In this document: positions 47,348 through 56,288 of the stretch, piece by piece | How positions within the stretch are numbered: position 1 is the first letter of the stretch | Layout: the number at the start of each line of letters is the position of its first letter | Source of the DNA: Desulfovibrio sp. | GTDB lineage: Bacteria > Desulfobacterota > Desulfovibrionia > Desulfovibrionales > Desulfovibrionaceae | Length of the DNA stretch: 59,314 bases | Assembly: GCA_031287575.1 (NCBI GenBank) | Contig: JAITSV010000057.1 | Span: forward strand, 1 to 59,314 | Direction of reading: 5' to 3' | The notes under the pieces: model-generated | Databases searched by the model: none | Told to the model about the DNA's origin: nothing | Seen by the model: only the letters and a program-made list of their open reading frames with translations | Position numbers and translations under genes: made by a program

Positions 47348-47633
47348 GCGCGAACTCCTTTCGCCAAACCCGGAAACAATAACATAACCGTACAGGACTA
47401 TTGTTGAATATGCAATGGCAACCGAACTTGCGCCGTATCCTTGCCACTTCCGGGAGCATTGAGGCATGCCGGGCCCGCCCCAGCCCGGCGCCGATTCCGC
47501 GCCAGTTCCCCACCAGACACGCGCCACGGTACGGATGCCGTTGAAGCGGCAGGAACGCGGGCACTTGCCATATGCAGCGTCTTGGGGCAGTTGCAGGCAA
47601 GGAACCATCTTGGACACCCTGCCAGGGAGCCGC

Positions 47634-49613
47634 ATGTCCCCCCATTTTTCGTCAGAACAGCCGCCGCACTCAACCGGATGCGACACCGGATGCGCCGCCG
47701 CCAGACCGAACGGACGGGGCGGACCGGACACGCCGGGCACGCACCCGACACCGGGCGCCATGGCCGAGGTGACCCTGCCGGACGGGCGCATCCTGCATCT
47801 GCCCCTGCCCGCGCAGGCGGATTCCGGGGCAGGCCCGGCGGGCACCCTGGCCCAACTGGTATGGATGAGCGGCCAGGTGGACCCGCCCGCGCTGTGTTCC
47901 GGCCTTGGACGCTGCGGGCGCTGCGCTGCGCGCTTCACGCGCGGCGCGCCAGCGCCCCACCCCGCCGACGAAGCCCATTTTTCTCCGGCCGAACTGGTCG
48001 ACGGCTGGCGACTGCTGTGCCGTCACGCTCCGACCGAGTCGGCACCGTCGCATGCCAACGAACGCGGCATGGCCTTTACCCTGCCCGCCGGTTCGGCCCC
48101 GCGCCGCTCGCGGGTGACGGATGCGCCCCTGCCCGGACCTGTTCGGCCAGACGCCTTCCGGTCTTCCGAGTCCGGCACGGTCCCGGCAACCGGCGTGCCG
48201 CTGCTGCTGGCCATCGACCTTGGCACCACCACCCTGCACTGGTCGGCCCTGACCCCGGACGGCTGCCGCGTGGCCCACGGCGCGGAACTGAACCCCCAGA
48301 TGGGCGCGGGCAGCGAGGTCATGTCCCGCCTGGCCGTGGCCTCGTCGCCGCAAGGGCTGGCAGCCCTGCGCCGCCTGACCCTGGCCGCCGTGGTCCGCAT
48401 CGCCGCCGGGCTGCCCGGCCCGGTGCGCGGGCTGTGCGTGGCGGGCAACTCGGCCATGACCGCCATCCTGCTGGGGCGCGACGTATCCGGCCTTGCCGCA
48501 GCCCCCTACCGCCTGGACTATCCGGGCGGCACCATGGAAAGCCTGCCCGAACTGGCAGATTTGGCCGACCTTACCAACGAGGCCGACGGGGCCGACCTGA
48601 CCGGCGGGACTGGCGGGATCGGCGGGACAGGCGTGCCGGTGGTATGGATTCCCCCGCAGCCCGCGCCCTTCGTGGGCGGCGACGTGGGGGCGGGCATGGC
48701 CGCGCTGCTGTACGGCGGGCTGGCGGATACGCCCGGCAAGGACAGCGCGTCTGCCTCATTACTGCCCGCAGGGCTTGGCTCATTACAGCCCGCAGGGCTT
48801 GATCGGGCACCGGCGGCAGACCCCACGCCCACACCCGCAGCATCACCCCGCTTTCCCTTCCTGCTGGCGGACCTTGGCACCAACGGGGAATTCGTGCTGG
48901 CCACCGGGCCGGGCAGCGCGCTGGTGACCAGCGTGGCCCTTGGCCCCGCGCTGGAAGGCATCGGACTGTCCTGCGGCGGGGTGGCCCAGCCGGGCGCCAT
49001 TGCCGCGTTCACCCTTGGCCCCGCAGGGCTCGTGCCCACCGTGCTGCCGGAAGACGGCGGCACCCCCGCCGCCCCCACCCACCTGTGCGGCACGGGCTAT
49101 CTTTCGCTGCTCCGGGTGCTGTTGCGCGCCGGACTGCTTGACGAAGACGGTCGCTTCGTGATGGAACCGCATTCCCCGCTGGCGCGCCGCCTTGCCGCAT
49201 CGCTGGACGAAGTGCGCGGCGAACGACGCCTGCCCCTGCCCGGGGGCTTGCATCTTTCGGCGGGCGACATAGAAGAAGTGCTGAAGGTGAAGGCCGCCTT
49301 CTCCCTGGCCTACGAGCGGCTGTTGGCGGAAGCCGGCATGCCCGGAACGGCGCTGGACGCCGTGTACCTTGCCGGGGCGCTGGGCGAGCACGCCCGCCCC
49401 GATGACCTCGAAACACTGGGATTTCTGCCTGCAGGGGTGGCCGGTCGCACGCGGGCCGTGGGCAACGCCTCGCTGCGCGGGGCGGAACTGCTGCTGCTGC
49501 GGCCCGAACTGCGCGCGCGCATCAACGCATGGCGCACCGGCTGCCGCGTGGTGGACCTGACCACCGCCAGCGATTTTTCCGCCGCGTTCCTGCGCCACAT
49601 GCGCTTTCGCTGA
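47634..49613 (+). CDS. Reductive activator of corrinoid enzymes (2Fe-2S / ASKHA, DUF4445)
   Basis: A 659-residue protein of the RACE/RamA type, which uses ATP to re-reduce inactive Co(II) corrinoid methyltransferase proteins. An N-terminal 2Fe-2S ferredoxin domain has Cys88, Cys94, Cys97 (LCSGLGRCGRC) and Cys129 (LLCRH). The ASKHA ATPase region begins at LLAIDLGTTTLHWS and includes LCVAGNSAMTAILLG, GGDVGAGMAALL, LLADLGTNGEFVL, GIGLSCGG and VYLAGALGEHA. A variable Ala/Leu/Pro-rich insert follows GDVGAGM. The ATG has AGGGAG 5 bases upstream; a later ATG at 47760 also keeps all domains. No corrinoid protein or methyltransferase is adjacent. Confidence 0.9.
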   Translation: MSPHFSSEQPPHSTGCDTGCAAARPNGRGGPDTPGTHPTPGAMAEVTLPDGRILHLPLPAQADSGAGPAGTLAQLVWMSGQVDPPALCSGLGRCGRCAARFTRGAPAPHPADEAHFSPAELVDGWRLLCRHAPTESAPSHANERGMAFTLPAGSAPRRSRVTDAPLPGPVRPDAFRSSESGTVPATGVPLLLAIDLGTTTLHWSALTPDGCRVAHGAELNPQMGAGSEVMSRLAVASSPQGLAALRRLTLAAVVRIAAGLPGPVRGLCVAGNSAMTAILLGRDVSGLAAAPYRLDYPGGTMESLPELADLADLTNEADGADLTGGTGGIGGTGVPVVWIPPQPAPFVGGDVGAGMAALLYGGLADTPGKDSASASLLPAGLGSLQPAGLDRAPAADPTPTPAASPRFPFLLADLGTNGEFVLATGPGSALVTSVALGPALEGIGLSCGGVAQPGAIAAFTLGPAGLVPTVLPEDGGTPAAPTHLCGTGYLSLLRVLLRAGLLDEDGRFVMEPHSPLARRLAASLDEVRGERRLPLPGGLHLSAGDIEEVLKVKAAFSLAYERLLAEAGMPGTALDAVYLAGALGEHARPDDLETLGFLPAGVAGRTRAVGNASLRGAELLLLRPELRARINAWRTGCRVVDLTTASDFSAAFLRHMRFR

Positions 49614-50107
49614 CACGGCGCGACGGTACGGCACTGACGGCCCGGCACAACCCGTGCCGCGACGGGCGATACCAACAGCGACAGTCCGCGCCGCCACGGC
49701 AGGCGGAATCATCCGCGAACAGGCCCCGGCCACACGCCTTCGTGCGGGCGGGACGCCGCAAGTGCCTGACAGGCCGCACCGCAAGGGTGCATCCAGCCGC
49801 CCCGGTCCCCCCTGTACCGGCGGACCACCAGCGGCCCCCGAAGACCGGGAAGCCCGGCCGGCCACGTGCCCGCCCGCTCCCGCGGATTCCGAGTACTTCC
49901 CGATACGGGCGGCGCCCTGCCGCAGACCGCCCGCACCAGCGCCCGCGCACCACGCCGGGCGCCACGACACCGGCCCCGCGCTCCGGTCCATGCTCCGGCC
50001 CCGTGCCCAGGCATGATCGCAAGCCGCGCTGGCCGCGCCCCGCGCATTTCCGCGCGCGGCAGCCCATGCATCGCCGGTCGCACCGGCACCCAACCAACGG
50101 ACTTCGC
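49614..50107. other. GC-rich spacer, no gene supported
   Basis: 494 bp between the activator and the Rsm22-like gene. The reading frame upstream of the Rsm22 start stays open, but its translation is Pro/Arg/Ala-rich with no conserved motif, typical of fortuitously open frames in high-GC DNA. Confidence 0.5.
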
Positions 50108-52981
50108 ATGCACCATCTTTTCGCCGCCCTGTCCCCGGAATACCGGCAGCGCCTGGAATCCCTGCCCACGGCGCTGGACACCGTGGCCCCGCTACGCACC
50201 GCGCACCGCCGCGACCTGCCCACGGCCATCCACGACCTGTCGCTGGTGCTCACCAGCGAGCGCGGTTCGCTCTCCGATCCGTACTGGGCGGCCCCGCGCC
50301 TGCTTTCCGCCTATCTGCGCTACTTCATGCCGTGGAACCTGGTGCGCCTTGGCCGCCTGCTGCCATCCCTGGACCTGGTGGACCGCGATGCCCTGCTGGA
50401 ACGCCCGCTGATCCTGGACCTGGGCAGCGGCCCGCTGACCCTGCCCCTGGCCCTGTGGCTGGCCCGGCCCGACCTGCGCACCCTCCCGCTGACCTTCCTG
50501 TGCGCGGACATCGCCCCCCACCCGCTGGAAGTGGGTCGGGACCTGTTGCAGGTCATCGCGGGCGAGGAATCACCCTGGGCGCTGCGCACCCTGCGCGCCC
50601 CCATGGAGTCGGCCCTGAAGGAGGCGCGCGGCGACGCGGCGCTGATCCTGGCGGGCAACGTGCTGAACGAACTGAAGCCGCGCCGCGACGAGCCGCTGGA
50701 ATACCGCATGGAAGACCTGGCCGAAAAGATCGGCTCGGCGCTGTCGCACGGCGGGCGCGTACTGGTCATCGAACCGGGCACCCGCCTGGGGGCACGCTAC
50801 GTCACCCAGTTCCGCCGCGCGGCCATGGAGGTGGGGCTTGCCCCGCTGTCCCCCTGCCCCCATCACGACGAATGCCCCCTGCTGGAACAGGGCGGCGCGG
50901 GCGGCTGGTGCCACTTCACCTTCCCCATCCAGGGCGCGCCCACGTGGCTGGAAGAACTGAGCCGCCGGGCCAAGCTGGAAAAGGGCACGGCCAGCCTGTC
51001 CTTCGTGCTGCTGGGCGAGGCGGACAAGGTGACGGCACCGCGCAACACCATCCGCATCATCTCCGACGCCTTCCCACTGCCCGGACGCCGCGAACCCGCG
51101 CGCTACGCCTGCTCCGAACGGGGGCTGGCCCTGCTGCACGACGCGCGGCACGTGCATTCCGGCACTGCCATCGACATCACCTGGCCCGAAGTGGAACGCC
51201 GTGACCGCAAGTCCGGCGCGCTGGAACTGGAATGGACCCCGCCCGGTCGGGACGGCAAGGCGGCTGGCGCGGCGGGTACTGCGGCTACTGCGGGCACGGG
51301 GGGCGCAGCGGGCAAAGGCCCCAGAGGCAAGACAGGCCCGGTTGAGCGGGGTGGAAAGCCTGTGCGCGGCAGGGCTGCCGGACGCGCGGCGCAAATACCC
51401 GATGACGAGGACGACACGCAGCCAGCCTTCCTGATGGAAGGCGCGGCGCAGTGGGATGCGTCCGTTGCCGCCGGAGCCGGGGCCGAGAGCGATGGCGACG
51501 ATTTCGACGGACACGATGCACATGACGGGCACGACCCGTCCGAGCCCGACGGCAACCGCGCCGACGGCCCGGACCATGGCGCGACCTACAGCCAGATGTT
51601 CGCCAATCAGCCAAACCAGTCACATGGGGGCAGGGCCGCGCAACGGCGCGGAGTTCCGCGCTTTGGCGCGCGGCGTGGCCGCACCCTTGACGGCGGGTAC
51701 GGCGACGGCTTTGCGGACGATGGCGGCGCGGGGTATGGCGCCCGCCGCCACGGGATGCAGTCCGATGATTTCGGCAACCGCGCGGAACCGGGTGGACGCC
51801 GGGGGCGGACTGATCGCACGGGGCGCGACGGTGGCTACGGCACGCGCAAGACCGGGCCGGCTGCCGGGCAGCCTGACGGTCAGCGCGCTGCCCGGAAAGA
51901 ACGTCACCCTGACGGGCAGCGTGCCGACCGGAGACAGAATCATCCCGACGGGCAGCAGGGCAACCAGCGCGGCCAGTGGGCCAACCGCCGCCCCCGGCAG
52001 GGCGAACAGGGCGAACAGGCCAATGCCGGGCAGGACCGGAACGCCCCCAACGCCACGGCCCAGCGCGCCCTGAGCGCGTGGGACGACGCTGGCGGCGGGG
52101 CGCCGTCCGCACGGCAGGGACAGCATCAGGGCCGGGGACAACGCCCAGCCCATGGCGACCGCGACGGCCAGCAGCGCGCGCAGGGCCGCCCGCAACGTCC
52201 CTTCGGCAATGCCCGCCGCCAGCGGCCCGACGGCCCGCAGGAAGGACGGCGCGAAGGCCGGGGCGACCATGACCGGCAGCCGCGCGACCAACGGCAGGAA
52301 GGCAATCAGGAGCGCGGACAGGAACGCCGCCCAAACCGGATGGAGCGAGGGGACCGGCACGAACGGGGCGGCGAACGCCACGACCGCGCTCAGCGTCACC
52401 CCGGAGCCCGTTCCGAGACCCCGCGCGACCGCAGGCCGGACCACCGGCAGGAGCGCCCCGCCGCCCGTCCGGACGGGCGGCCCGACGCACCGCGCGACTT
52501 CGGGGGCCAGCAACGCCCCGACGAAGGGCGCAAGGGCAAGCCGCACCGCCACTTCGACCGGGAAGGCAGGCCCGGCGGCCAGCAGGACCGCGATGGCCGC
52601 GCCCCGCGCCGCCCTGACGAACGTCGGCCTGACGAACGCCGCCCGGAAGGCCGCCGGTCCGAAGATCGGCGTCCCATGCCCCGGCGCGATGACGGACAGC
52701 AACGTCCGCAGCAGGGCCGCCCTGGCAACCAGCCCGAGCGCGCCGGACGCGGAGAACGCGGGGAACGCGGCGGTGACCAGCGCAATGCGCCCCGCAACGA
52801 CCGCCGCCCTGGCGAACAGGCCGGGCAGCGTACGGATCGCCGTCCGGAGCGTCCCGAACAGCGCCAGAACGAGCGCCAGCCTGAACGGCGAGATGACAGG
52901 CGGGACGACCGCCGTGACGACCGACCGGACAACGCAGGCCAGCATCACGGACGGCGGCGGAAGCCTCGGGGCGACGACTAA
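50108..52981 (+). CDS. Rsm22/METTL17-like protein with a ~575-residue disordered tail
   Basis: A 957-residue protein. Residues 1-375 are an Rsm22-family SAM-methyltransferase fold (LILDLGSGPLTLPLALW at 101-117; LAGNVLNELKPR) with cysteines 250, 256, 268 and 335 (APLSPCPHHDEC, GGWCHFTFP), the pattern that holds a 4Fe-4S cluster in METTL17. Family members associate with the small ribosomal subunit. From about 380 to the end the sequence is low-complexity: Gly/Ala, then an acidic stretch (about 450-500), then hundreds of residues rich in Arg, Gly, Gln, Asp and Pro (for example DDRRDDRRDDRPDNAG). Such a tail resembles eukaryotic RGG/RNA-binding disordered regions. Start MHHLFAALSPEY by conservation. 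Confidence 0.85.
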   Translation: MHHLFAALSPEYRQRLESLPTALDTVAPLRTAHRRDLPTAIHDLSLVLTSERGSLSDPYWAAPRLLSAYLRYFMPWNLVRLGRLLPSLDLVDRDALLERPLILDLGSGPLTLPLALWLARPDLRTLPLTFLCADIAPHPLEVGRDLLQVIAGEESPWALRTLRAPMESALKEARGDAALILAGNVLNELKPRRDEPLEYRMEDLAEKIGSALSHGGRVLVIEPGTRLGARYVTQFRRAAMEVGLAPLSPCPHHDECPLLEQGGAGGWCHFTFPIQGAPTWLEELSRRAKLEKGTASLSFVLLGEADKVTAPRNTIRIISDAFPLPGRREPARYACSERGLALLHDARHVHSGTAIDITWPEVERRDRKSGALELEWTPPGRDGKAAGAAGTAATAGTGGAAGKGPRGKTGPVERGGKPVRGRAAGRAAQIPDDEDDTQPAFLMEGAAQWDASVAAGAGAESDGDDFDGHDAHDGHDPSEPDGNRADGPDHGATYSQMFANQPNQSHGGRAAQRRGVPRFGARRGRTLDGGYGDGFADDGGAGYGARRHGMQSDDFGNRAEPGGRRGRTDRTGRDGGYGTRKTGPAAGQPDGQRAARKERHPDGQRADRRQNHPDGQQGNQRGQWANRRPRQGEQGEQANAGQDRNAPNATAQRALSAWDDAGGGAPSARQGQHQGRGQRPAHGDRDGQQRAQGRPQRPFGNARRQRPDGPQEGRREGRGDHDRQPRDQRQEGNQERGQERRPNRMERGDRHERGGERHDRAQRHPGARSETPRDRRPDHRQERPAARPDGRPDAPRDFGGQQRPDEGRKGKPHRHFDREGRPGGQQDRDGRAPRRPDERRPDERRPEGRRSEDRRPMPRRDDGQQRPQQGRPGNQPERAGRGERGERGGDQRNAPRNDRRPGEQAGQRTDRRPERPEQRQNERQPERRDDRRDDRRDDRPDNAGQHHGRRRKPRGDD

Positions 52982-53101
52982 AGGGTACGCTTGGGGGAAC
53001 CGCCCCCGCGCCCACCCCGCAATGCCAACGCAGGTACGTCGCAAACTTCAAGGCCGGGGACGCCACCGCCCCCGGCCCTTCGCAACCGGAACACCACGCG
53101 C

Positions 53102-53758
53102 ATGAACATCATCGACCTGGGCCTCATCCGCTACGCAGAGGCCGACGCCCTGCAACGGGCACGGCTGGAGGAAGTGGCGGCAGGGGCGGAAGAAACCCTG
53201 TACCTGCTGGAGCACCACCCGGTAATCACCCTTGGCCGCAACGGCGGGGGCGAAAACCTGCACGTGGGGCGCGACTGGCTGGCAACGCAGGGCATAGACC
53301 TTGTGCAATCCTCGCGCGGGGGCAACATCACCTGCCATTTCCCCGGCCAGCTGGTGGCCTACCCGGTGTTCCGGGTGGCCAAGCGGCCCGGCGGCCTGCG
53401 CCGGATGTTCCACGACCTCGAAGAGGTGGTCATTTCCACGCTGGGCCACTTCGGGCTGTCCGCCGCCCGCTGGGAAGGCCGCCCCGGCGTATGGATAGAA
53501 AACCGCAAGATCTGCTCCATCGGCATGGCCATGCGCCGCTGGACCTCGTACCACGGGTTCGCCCTGAACGTGGGGCGCGACCTGTCCCTTTTCGAAATAA
53601 TCACCCTGTGCGGCCTGCCCGACGCGCAGGCCACGTCGCTGCACCGCGAACTGGGCGGCGATTCCCCATCCATGCAGGAGGTAAAGGATGTCTGTGCCCG
53701 GCAATTCCGCGCCATCTTTGCGGATTCCGCCGTGGCTGCGGGTCAAGCTGCCCTGTAG
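53102..53758 (+). CDS. lipB: Octanoyltransferase (lipoyl(octanoyl) transferase)
   Basis: LipB moves octanoyl groups from acyl carrier protein to lipoyl domains. The 218-residue protein has [19 protein letters not shown], the [21 protein letters not shown] motif, catalytic lysine in [22 protein letters not shown] and the catalytic cysteine in [13 protein letters not shown]. Start [11 protein letters not shown] fits the family N-terminus. It overlaps lipA by 71 bases, so the two steps of lipoate assembly are translationally coupled. Confidence 0.96.
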   Translation: MNIIDLGLIRYAEADALQRARLEEVAAGAEETLYLLEHHPVITLGRNGGGENLHVGRDWLATQGIDLVQSSRGGNITCHFPGQLVAYPVFRVAKRPGGLRRMFHDLEEVVISTLGHFGLSAARWEGRPGVWIENRKICSIGMAMRRWTSYHGFALNVGRDLSLFEIITLCGLPDAQATSLHRELGGDSPSMQEVKDVCARQFRAIFADSAVAAGQAAL

Positions 53759-54596
53759 CCACACCTACGGGGACACCCGTTCGCTGGTGGACGACCTGCG
53801 CCTGAACACCGTGTGTCAGAGCGCCAAGTGCCCGAACATGTTCGAGTGCTTTTCTTCGGGCACGGCCACGTTCCTCATCCTGGGCAACGTGTGCACGCGC
53901 AACTGCGCCTTCTGCAACATCACCCCCGGCCAGGCCGCGCCGCCAGACCCGGACGAACCCCGCCGCGTGGCCGAAGGCGCCGCGCGCCTGGGGCTTTCGC
54001 ACGTGGTGGTCACCTCCGTCACCCGCGACGACCTGCCCGATGGCGGCTCTGCCCATTTCGCGGCCACGGTGCGCGCCCTGCGCGCCGCCCTGCCCGCTGC
54101 CCAGAACGGCCAGCCCGCCACCATCGAAGTGCTGATCCCCGACTTTCGCGGCAGCCAAGCCGCGCTGGACACCGTGCTGGAGGCCGCGCCGGACATCATC
54201 AACCACAACGTGGAAACCCCGCCCGCGCACTACCCGCGCATCCGCCCGCAGGCCGACTACGCCCAGAGCCTGGAACTGCTGGCCCGCGTGCGCGCCGCAG
54301 GGGCCATCGCCAAAAGCGGACTGATGGTGGGCCTTGGCGAGACCGACGACGAGGTGCGCACCACCCTGGCCGACCTTGCCGCCACGGGCTGCCACATCGC
54401 CACCATCGGCCAGTACATGCGCCCCAGCCGCAATCACCCGCCCGTCGAACGCTACGTGCACCCCGATGTCTTCGAAAGCTACGCCGCCCACGGCCACGCC
54501 CTCGGCATCCCCCACGTGTTCTCCGCCCCCCTCGTGCGCAGCAGCTACAACGCCCGCGCCGCCTACGACGCCTTGCAGCAGTTGCGGGGACAGTAG
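53688..54596 (+). CDS. lipA: Lipoyl synthase
   Basis: Radical-SAM enzyme inserting two sulfurs into protein-bound octanoyl groups. The 302-residue protein has the auxiliary-cluster cysteines [12 protein letters not shown] (C-X4-C-X5-C), the radical-SAM motif CTRNCAFC (CX3CX2C), and later [28 protein letters not shown] and [15 protein letters not shown]; the C-terminal RSSY serine that ligates the auxiliary cluster is present in VRSSYNA. GGAGG lies 6 bases before the ATG. Its stop codon is the last high-GC feature before the AT-rich insertion. Confidence 0.97.
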   Translation: MSVPGNSAPSLRIPPWLRVKLPCSHTYGDTRSLVDDLRLNTVCQSAKCPNMFECFSSGTATFLILGNVCTRNCAFCNITPGQAAPPDPDEPRRVAEGAARLGLSHVVVTSVTRDDLPDGGSAHFAATVRALRAALPAAQNGQPATIEVLIPDFRGSQAALDTVLEAAPDIINHNVETPPAHYPRIRPQADYAQSLELLARVRAAGAIAKSGLMVGLGETDDEVRTTLADLAATGCHIATIGQYMRPSRNHPPVERYVHPDVFESYAAHGHALGIPHVFSAPLVRSSYNARAAYDALQQLRGQ

Positions 54597-54749
54597 GGGA
54601 AGTAAAAATGAAGCCTTTGTAGGGAAAGAAAGAGCATGCTAATTACGCACATACACTTTTTGCCAAAACGCGCTTGCACTTATGAACAACACATCAAGAT
54701 AACTAAAAAATTATATTTTGCCGACAGAAATCACATCGCCATCAACAAT

Positions 54750-54769
54750 TAAGATCCACCATGATCTTA
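54750..54769 (+). other. Small hairpin upstream of the Mrr-fusion gene
   Basis: Perfect 7-bp arms taagatc / gatctta around caccat, about 90 bases before the start codon. It could be an operator or an RNA hairpin. The 262 bp upstream of the gene also have AT-rich -10-like sequences, none convincing. Confidence 0.35.
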
Positions 54770-54858
54770 TGTTTATGCCAAATAGAATTGTCATCGCTTA
54801 CTAAAATTTCACATCAGAGGCCCATTGCCCTTTAAAAACGCCTCGGAAGGAGCAATTC

Positions 54859-56256
54859 ATGCATAAACATATCTTCATAAATAGGTACAATGGAAGATAC
54901 GACTTCGAGGAAGACGAAAATGACGAAGGCATCATTTCTTTTGAAGACATTACCGTCGAATTTTACGAAAATCATGAATGCAAAGACGGCAGCAATACTC
55001 AATGCAATATTTTTTCTTCGTTCTGCTTTCCAGACAATGAAAATATATTTAAAAATCGTGAAACATCGTTTAACCAGTTATTACTACTACAACACCTTAG
55101 CAAATCATTATCAAAAATCCCAGAGATTCAATTCGAAGACTGCATGGGATGTCCTTTTATAGATATTCACATTGGATACTTTAACCTCGACTTAGAATTT
55201 GAAACAATAGATAAAATAATCTATGCATTTGCATCATTCGATCCAAGCTCAACACTTGACAAAGGCTACTTACAACAAAATCACCCTGACGAATATGCAC
55301 ATTACTTAGACTATTCAAAACAAATTATCCACACAGTCAGTCAGCCATTTAAATATTACTTCGGCAATGAACCTATTTCCATTACAGAAGCATTCCCAAA
55401 CATCTTCACAAATGACGTTGAAGCATTCGTCAGCGAAGACCGCAATATGGTACTTGGATTCAACGAACAAGACCTAAGCACTATTCTCAAAAAATTTACA
55501 AAGATAGACAGTGCGTTTTCAACAACATGCACGGTCAATAAATTCATACACGGAAAAGAGTTCTCATTTGCACTGACTAATGAACACAAAATCGCCCTAC
55601 CTTCTAACACTATAACACGAATCGAGCTATTTACTGACAATCTAGAATTATCAACAATAGCATACGAAGAATGTAAAATCAATGACCGTGTTATTTTATT
55701 CAGAAACTATGATCGCAATTTTTGGGCACTCACTACTGGCCTTAAAGACGACATGGACTCTTTCTTTATAAGAGAACGAGCCGTCATCCAAGATATATAC
55801 AAAGAAATACACGTACACATACCAGAACACCTAGCGACAACTGATTTTGACTATAAAAAGCTGTCGCCTAGTGCGTTCGAAGAACTGTGTCGAGACTTGC
55901 TCGACAAAATGGGGTTCGTCAATACTCAACTACGCGGCAAAACAAACGCCGCAGATGGCGGCGTAGACATCGAAGCACTTCTCTACATTGACACAATAAT
56001 AGACAAAAGAACTGAACGTTGGATTTTTCAATGCAAACACACAAAGGGCAATATTGATAGAAAAGACCTATCCGAAATACCTCACTTGCTAAGCGATTTT
56101 AACGCTGACAAATTTGGCTTTTTTTATTCTGGAACCTTCACCCCGCAAGTCTTAGACAGACTACGCCAACTGAATGCAACGTATTGGGACTGCAACAAAC
56201 TTACTACTGAGCTTCGAAAACATACCAGCATCTCGTTTCGCTATTTCGGCATTTGA
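54859..56256 (+). CDS. Mrr-type restriction endonuclease-like protein with unknown N-terminal region
   Basis: A 465-residue protein with a strong GGAAGGAG ribosome-binding site. The C-terminal third is an Mrr-type PD-(D/E)XK nuclease: LSPSAFEELCRDLLDKMGF (about 335-353, Glu341/342), DGGVDIEALL with Asp370, and WIFQCKHTK with Gln391 and Lys393, giving the usual Mrr D...QxK active site. The first ~325 residues match nothing I know: acidic, Phe/Tyr/Ile-rich, with cysteines at 41, 49, 56 and a CMGC pair at 95-98, possibly metal-binding. No methyltransferase or second subunit is adjacent. A single-gene defence (restriction of modified DNA) or abortive system is plausible but unproven. Codon use shows recent acquisition. 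Confidence 0.82.
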   Translation: MHKHIFINRYNGRYDFEEDENDEGIISFEDITVEFYENHECKDGSNTQCNIFSSFCFPDNENIFKNRETSFNQLLLLQHLSKSLSKIPEIQFEDCMGCPFIDIHIGYFNLDLEFETIDKIIYAFASFDPSSTLDKGYLQQNHPDEYAHYLDYSKQIIHTVSQPFKYYFGNEPISITEAFPNIFTNDVEAFVSEDRNMVLGFNEQDLSTILKKFTKIDSAFSTTCTVNKFIHGKEFSFALTNEHKIALPSNTITRIELFTDNLELSTIAYEECKINDRVILFRNYDRNFWALTTGLKDDMDSFFIRERAVIQDIYKEIHVHIPEHLATTDFDYKKLSPSAFEELCRDLLDKMGFVNTQLRGKTNAADGGVDIEALLYIDTIIDKRTERWIFQCKHTKGNIDRKDLSEIPHLLSDFNADKFGFFYSGTFTPQVLDRLRQLNATYWDCNKLTTELRKHTSISFRYFGI

Positions 56257-56288
56257 TGCCGTACTCTTAAAAAACATAACACTAGAAA

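Larger units (their letters stand above)
54597..56288. mobile_element. AT-rich inserted segment between lipA and mtaB
   Basis: Base composition changes sharply at 54597 and back at about 56288: the segment is mostly A and T (about one third G+C by eye) while both neighbours are strongly GC-rich, and codon use in its gene follows suit. It fits exactly between the stop codons of the convergent genes lipA and mtaB. It holds one gene. No transposase, integrase, terminal inverted repeat or flanking target duplication was found, so the transfer mechanism is unknown. Confidence 0.75.

Noticed and set aside
49529..50107. Upstream extension of the Rsm22-like gene (open frame begins at 49529)
   Set aside because: Overlaps the end of the activator gene and codes a Pro/Arg-rich stretch absent from the family; start at 50108 fits conservation.
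51285..53066. Two long leftward open frames opposite the Rsm22-like tail and lipB
   Set aside because: One reads like a hydrophobic Ala/Val/Leu polytopic protein, but it is the reverse image of the Arg/Gly tail; no start signals, and it would overlap lipB.
54597..56288. Prophage, integrative element or insertion sequence
   Set aside because: No integrase, transposase, tRNA target, inverted ends or direct repeats could be seen; only base composition indicates transfer.
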